Assembly (NCBI GenBank): GCA_022605405.1
Contig: JABYQQ010000017.1
Span: 496,001-560,000, forward strand
Length of the DNA stretch: 64,000 nucleotides
Direction: 5' to 3'
Source of the DNA: Earliella scabrosa
Lineage: Eukaryota; Basidiomycota; Agaricomycetes; Polyporales; Polyporaceae
Each line of letters begins with the position of its first letter. The stretch's first letter is position 1. Below are positions 58,910-64,000 of the stretch, in pieces. Both the position numbers and the translations under genes were made by a program. The notes beneath the pieces were generated by a model that was given only the letters and a program-made list of their open reading frames with translations, ran no database searches and was not told where the DNA came from.

Positions 58910-60524
58910 CTACATCTTGGTATCGACGTCGCGTAGCATGCGGAAGACGTATGAAAGCAAGCTCGACAACGCGCGCCAGAAGAGAGGTGAAGTGAGGGTG
59001 TGTGATGGAGGTGCATGGCTTGATGGAGGACGCGAAGGCACGATCGACATCATGAACAGCATAAACGGGAGAAGGAGCGCGAAGGGCAGTATGTAGGAAC
59101 ACGAGAAAGGAGACTTGCTTTTGGGCATGTCTTGACGATTGGGACAGCCGCAGTGGGAGTCAGGGCGAAGCAATATGGCGACCTGCATGACGTCTGAGCC
59201 CCAACGAGAGGTATGCGGGCAGTGCACTGTTGATGGGGACCTTCCATGGCAAGCGGGATGACGGGAAGAGGTCAACCAGCGAGAACAGGACGACAGTTGA
59301 GCATGGGGAGTGATCCTGACAGTAACCGCATCGTCATGTTCGCATGAGATGGTGAGTGGCCGGCACGGTGATGGCGGAGCGCATTCCGGAACGAACGTGC
59401 ATGTTGCAGAACGCGACAACGAACAGCAACAGAAAACTGGATGTACGTCCGACGGGCTAAGATGAGCTCCCCGTTGTAACGTCGCAGATCGAGCAGGCGA
59501 TGGAGGATATGGTGAGCTTTGTGTCATATGGTTGGCAGAACAAGTCGTCGGGCTTGGAGGGTATCCTCCGGGCATCGTGTATGGAGGGCTGTCGGGGGTG
59601 TCTCTAGGGACATACGGGGGTGGAGGATCCATGCGGACAAACGGAGACATCTGCGAGAGAGAGCGAGAAGAGCTCCGAGTTGAGCGAGTGGGCGACGCAT
59701 CGGGTTGAGTCGGGTTGCTATAGTGAAGGAGGGAGGTGGGATTGTGGCTACGAGCCATTGCAAGATATCCTTGTTCGGGTGTCGCGACGTGTACAGGTAT
59801 GTTAGGGGATGGAGGAAACGCAGCGCGCGTGATGGAAGGGCGGCGCCATGGCGGACGCTGTTCAATTGACGGAAGACGGGCTGAAGGATCCTCGAGACGA
59901 GGATCATCATAAGCACCGATTGCTTGTGATGGTCTATGGAAGCTCTTCCGAGCATGAGGAGCGAGCGAGAGCTCGTCAGAGCCCCACACAAGGGGACGTG
60001 CACGCATGTAGAACGCTGTCGTGTTCCCGGTATCGGTGGAGCGTCCAGGATCCATGTCTAGCAGGAGTAAGATATGTGAGTGACGTGACGAAGTTAACGG
60101 CGTACCACTTACCCTGAGAGCTCTGCGTCCCATCATCATCTGTGGGCGTATGAGCTGGCATCGTCGCGGAGGGTTCATCGCCATGGTACAGAGGATGCGC
60201 AGAGGCGAAACCAGCCCCTTCCAGACCGAGAGCAGAGCTCTGGCCCATCGAAGTTTCGACGGCAGTTGATTGTGAGTAGTCTAGAAGAGCGGCCGTTCCA
60301 TCATGTACGGACATTGCGAAATCGTTGTTGATTCCTGTCCATGACATAGGTATCAGCATAAACATCCGTATACGATCATCATGAAGCGTTCTACCATCAT
60401 GACCCAGGCCTAGACTGTCGAACACGGTCCCATTCTCGATCGATGGTATAACGGGAGTAGACCCGACATGTTCGTTTGACTCGTTGGCAGCCATGTTCTG
60501 CCAGTCTGTGGAGATCATGTGCAT
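58910..60524 (-). CDS. Proline-rich protein with C-terminal hydrophobic segment, unrecognised
   Basis: Exon 60524-60113 and exon 60057-58910 join as SSQ/DMDPGRS across a GTAAGT...GCTAG intron, giving ~519 residues. Around the junction, DMDPGRSTDTGNTTAF and RARPLVW align with IMAPLDTRSAVTTDV and RVRPAVW of the gene at the right edge, so the two are probably paralogs. The middle is rich in Pro/Ser/Arg (PPPPYVPRDTPDSPPY). One hydrophobic segment (ILPFALLLPFMLFMMSIV) lies near the C-terminus. The conserved C-terminal domain of the paralog is missing, and the last ~200 residues are Cys/Ser-rich and of doubtful quality, so frame damage or an unseen intron is possible. A coding-like segment upstream (60540-60830) may be another exon. 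Confidence 0.45.
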
Positions 60525-62098
60525 GACGAGTAGAAGGATCGAAGTGGAGGATTATGGCGGGTCGACGGCGTGTCAACGAGTGATCGTGATAGAGATGCGC
60601 GAGTTCATATAGTTCATGATTGTGGGCGCAGGCGCGCGGGACGAGAAGAGCAGGTTTGTTCGTGGCCGAAGCATCATATCCAAATATCCCATTGGGGAAG
60701 GCATAAGGCATTGTCTCGATCGGGGCTCCGCACCTCGTCTCTGTTACGGAAGGTGATTCGACGGATGAACACCCCGGCCAGCTCGGGAACACGTTCATGA
60801 GCACGTACGTTGCTTCCGGAACACAGTGTGGGTGTAGGTGTCCACAGGCCTTGACGTTCCGATTCTCTCGGAGGGTTGTCACCTGCGATACAAGAGGCCC
60901 TGGAAGGTCGGAGGACAGCTCGAATTTGCCTCAGACGTTGACGAGACGCTAACGGGCTGCTACGCCCCCTAGGACTAGAGGTACAAGGCGACGTTTGTCC
61001 GACTATCAAGAGAATGAACATTGAGTCAAGTAGTGTAGACGTCCGATCATCATCTTGGCTCTCACCAGTCCTATCTTCGATCTGCAAGAAGTACAGATGT
61101 AAGCGCACAAGGTGTCCTCAAGGCTCGGAAACGTTCCATTTGAATACCTCGGCACGAAAGCCTGCACGTACAGTCGGAAGATTACGCAAGAAGTGATTGC
61201 TGTGATACGATCGATGGTGTTTCTGGATGCAAGGGGTTCCTAGGCTCGTGGAACCCACATACAGCACCGCAGAGTTCTGGATCCCTTATGCTCCGCGTAC
61301 ATAGAACTTCAGCAGAACACGCGCAATCCCATGGAAATTGGAGGTCGTCGTCGTCATCGTTAGTCGACGTGTGTCGTGCGGCGCGATGGAGGGGATTGAT
61401 AGTCCAAGAACTCACGCGTACCTTTAGCCACGGTCACGTCCACCAATTGCTAGTGATGAATAGCTTCATCTGCATACGCACTGACCACATCACAGACCGA
61501 TGAACTTCGACAAGTTCCACACTAGTAAACATAGTGTTATGGCAGGGCTCGTGGGCTTGTGCGAACGTTTGACGAGATCCTGCAACATAGCATGGCAGAG
61601 CGTGGCGAGCTTGAGAGGTTGCGAGATGAGTATTCAGAAGTGGAGGCAGCTGCTGAGCAAAGGGCTGGACTGGGTGAGGAGGATCCTTGAAGGAGGGATT
61701 AAGGGACCTGGAAAAGTCCGTGTCCGGACCGTTCCCACACTATGTACCGCGGGTTCGACTCCCGACCGTGCACACTTTTCGAATGGTAAACCGTGACGTC
61801 GCACCAACACGTCCTGTGTACTGAGCAGTACTACGCGACCCACCCGCGGTCGGCTCTGTACATCAGGTGGCGATGTCCAGGCTCTACTGTGAATGTAGAA
61901 GGAACCTGACATTTAGATGGGTATCATCACCAGTGGGTATCCACTATCCTAATTGATCCTAAGACAGTTACTGGCAGCGCTGAACGGCTGATGGACGACT
62001 CGGAGAAGACAGAATTACAACGAAGATAGAGACCGTATATGCCGTGGTGTCGCGGAGCGGAACGAGGTATCAGAATTCGTACAGATGCAAGCAAGCCG
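60525..62098. other. Region with unresolved coding-like segment and a B-box
   Basis: A minus-strand segment (60830-60540, contains PYAFPNGIFGYDAS) looks coding and may be an upstream exon of the proline-rich gene. At 61742-61752 GGGTTCGACTCCC is a strong T-arm/B-box followed by a CTTTT run, but no acceptor stem or A-box partner could be built, so no tRNA is called. The rest shows nothing. Confidence 0.35.
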
Positions 62099-64000
62099 CT
62101 ATGACGCCGACAAGCATCGCAAACGTCTGGGAGAAGAACGCTGTAGCCACCGTAGTACGGTCAGCACACAACAAATCTTGGGAATGAACGCGAAAGACGC
62201 ACAAGCTATGCCGAATCCTCCAGGCCAGTCTCCCTTGACAGCGCCATATACAATGGCAATGAGGAGCGCGATTACGGCACTACCAAATGCTGGAATACAA
62301 ACACGGATGACCACGAGCCGTTCGACGAACTCGACTCCGTAGTCTGGTCTCTCCGTGAGCGCGCGCATGAGCTCTCGCTGGCCCTTCATGTGCTCGGGGT
62401 GGTCGAGCAGATAGCGCATGCGCATGTTGCGATGTGCCGTGTACTTGGCTGTCCCTACTCGCTGCGGGTATATGTATGAGTGGTTGGCCTGAAGGTGCGT
62501 CAGCTGGAGCGTCTGTCGGCTGGAGAACGCCAGTCGAGAACTTACAGTCACCATCGTGACGTACCTGGAGGCACATGAGTCGATGCTGGAAACGACGAGT
62601 CGACGGCACTCACCAGACGCCCTTCATCGAGAACCACTTGCGAAGCCACGTACGCAACTCGTCGTACGCTCTGCTTAACTCACGAAGCAGCACTTCGTCG
62701 TCCCAGTCAGGTTTAATCTCGATGATCTTGAAGTCCATCCCCCGAAAGACCTTGAGGGGGAACACCTCCCAAGTCGGTTTCCAGTCCGTCGCATTGCGGG
62801 TCACAGGTGCGAATCGCTCGAAGTCGGGTAGCGTATGGCCCTCCGGAGAGGTCCCACGAAGTTGGGGGCTCTGGATTCCATCCAGGATCGCAGCGAGACC
62901 GACATCGCCTGTGGATGCGCGCGAAGGATGTGGTGTGGGAGAGAACTCAAGACCCTGGTACGACAATCCTTCCTGAGCATACCCCGTAAGGTATATGTCA
63001 GGAGCAAGCGAACCAGCCGCCTGAAACGGTGTGCCTAGGGCAAGACCGACAGCAGTGGGCATGTCGTGGTAGATGGTGCTGCTGCTGTAGTTCGAGTTGC
63101 TCGAGAATCCACGGGTGTGAGGGACGGCGCGCCTCCCTCGCATGGTTGTCTGACGAACATGGGCCCGGGATGTAGCCTCAACCGTAGGTGAATTGTCAGG
63201 GATGGGCGGTAGAGGCGTCGCCGGTGTTGCATGTTGTCCACGGTTGCCCTCAGCGACATGGGCATGTGAGAGCTCTTGATGATCGCTGGGATGATGAAGG
63301 AGACGGAAGCTGGGCTGAGGGGAAGGGGGGACAAGGCCGTTCGAAGCGCGAGGGCGTAATTGACGAGCGAAGAGCAAGGGGGAACCCGCAGTGGAGGGGA
63401 CTGTGGGTACATCCCGACCAACCCCATCCGAGGTTCGTCGTGAAGGGGGGCCTTGGGAGCCCGAACGAGAACGGCTAGGAGTCCGTTCCAACCCTTGCGT
63501 GCTCTCCCGCCTACTGCGGCGGTACGTGAGGGGAGGATAGGGATGAGGACCTTCCATGCGATGTGTCAGTCGTGGTGCCTTGCTTGGACGTTCGTTCCAC
63601 ACAGCTGGGCGGACGCGCATGCGAACGTCGGTAGTAACCGCACTGCGGGTATCCAAGGGCGCCATGATGTCTTCAGCCGGTACGTCAACTAAGTACAACG
63701 CAGGCATGGCAGTGAGTAAGGATGGAAATCATGCCGTCCGCGACACGGAAGACACTCACTCTCGAGAGCGGCTGAAGTATCAGGGAGTTCGGCAGGCATT
63801 GGCTGCGGCGACAAGGTCAACGGCGTTTGAGATGGGGTGAAGCCCACTCTGTTCCCGCGTTTGGGAGAGATAGGGGTCCGTTGGAGAATCGACGACGGCA
63901 CGGGGGCTAGGGATACTTGCACCGAGGTTGTGAAGGAAGAGGAACGCGATGAAGGCGTCTCGGGCTGGGCATTGTCAGCCACGACCCCTTGACGATCTGG
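62099..64000 (-). CDS. Conserved Agaricomycete membrane protein, N-terminus outside window
   Basis: The frame is open to the right edge, so the true start lies beyond it. Exons: edge to ~63762, ~63690 to 62612 (junction LE/IDVPAED), a short exon YVTM near 62560, and a last exon to TAG 62099. About 170 further residues follow the short exon. The N-terminal ~370 residues are Pro/Ser/Arg-rich and disordered. The C-terminal domain is the conserved part: TWEVFPLKVFRGMDFKI, ELRTWLRKWFSMKGVWYV, QRVGTAKYTAHRNMRMRYLL, HMKGQRELMRALTERPDYGVE-type helix, then two hydrophobic segments (FGSAVIALLIAIVYGAV and GGFGIACASFAFIPKI). This domain recurs in many mushroom proteins of unknown function. Probably an integral membrane protein. 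Confidence 0.72.

Noticed and set aside
61700..61790. tRNA gene suggested by GGTTCGACTCC and a T-run
   Set aside because: No acceptor stem, D-arm or anticodon arm could be built around the T-arm.

Overview
The window is nuclear DNA of a filamentous basidiomycete, most likely an Agaricomycete and plausibly a polypore. The evidence is many phase-consistent 40-60 nt introns with GTRNGT donors and CTRAC/CTGAC branch sites, together with families that are expanded in this group: FunK1 kinases, a HET-domain protein, a DUF6532 relic, F-box-like multigene families, MYND proteins and a Helitron. All gene models were spliced by eye from reading-frame continuity and family similarity; no transcript or database search was available.

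Layout. 0-3.5 kb: the C-terminal two thirds of a Helitron Rep/helicase. 3.5-9.6 kb: degenerate coding remnants, ending in a DUF6532-type pseudogene with three stops in one frame. 10.9-24.5 kb: six consecutive plus-strand genes. Two F-box/nucleotidyltransferase-like paralogs come first, then a protein with a tandemly duplicated Zn2Cys6-like cluster, an unrecognised 227-residue protein, and an intact 14-exon relative of the ribonucleotide reductase large subunit that has lost every radical and redox residue I can align. A third F-box-like paralog closes the block. 24.7-25.8 kb: a doubtful minus-strand gene. 27.1-29.4 kb: an AT-rich island holding a MYND gene, followed by a 465-bp hAT-like MITE with 8-bp target-site duplications.

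30.9-39.0 kb is more conventional: a SAM-domain protein with a C-terminal membrane anchor, an SPX-domain phosphate transporter (minus strand, 13 exons) and an ankyrin-MYND protein. 40.0-48.9 kb: two intact tandem NADP-dependent MDR reductases, a HET-domain gene, and a third reductase copy that is 5'-truncated and carries a nonsense codon. 49.4-58.6 kb: three FunK1 kinase genes on the minus strand; the first two share exon sizes and the third has lost the catalytic Asp. 58.9-64.0 kb: two related proline-rich membrane proteins, the second running off the right edge.

The most unusual part is 15.8-22.6 kb, the duplicated zinc cluster, the unknown 227-aa protein and the R1-like pseudoenzyme. Its introns and frames are intact although its catalytic residues are gone, which suggests a retained non-enzymatic role.
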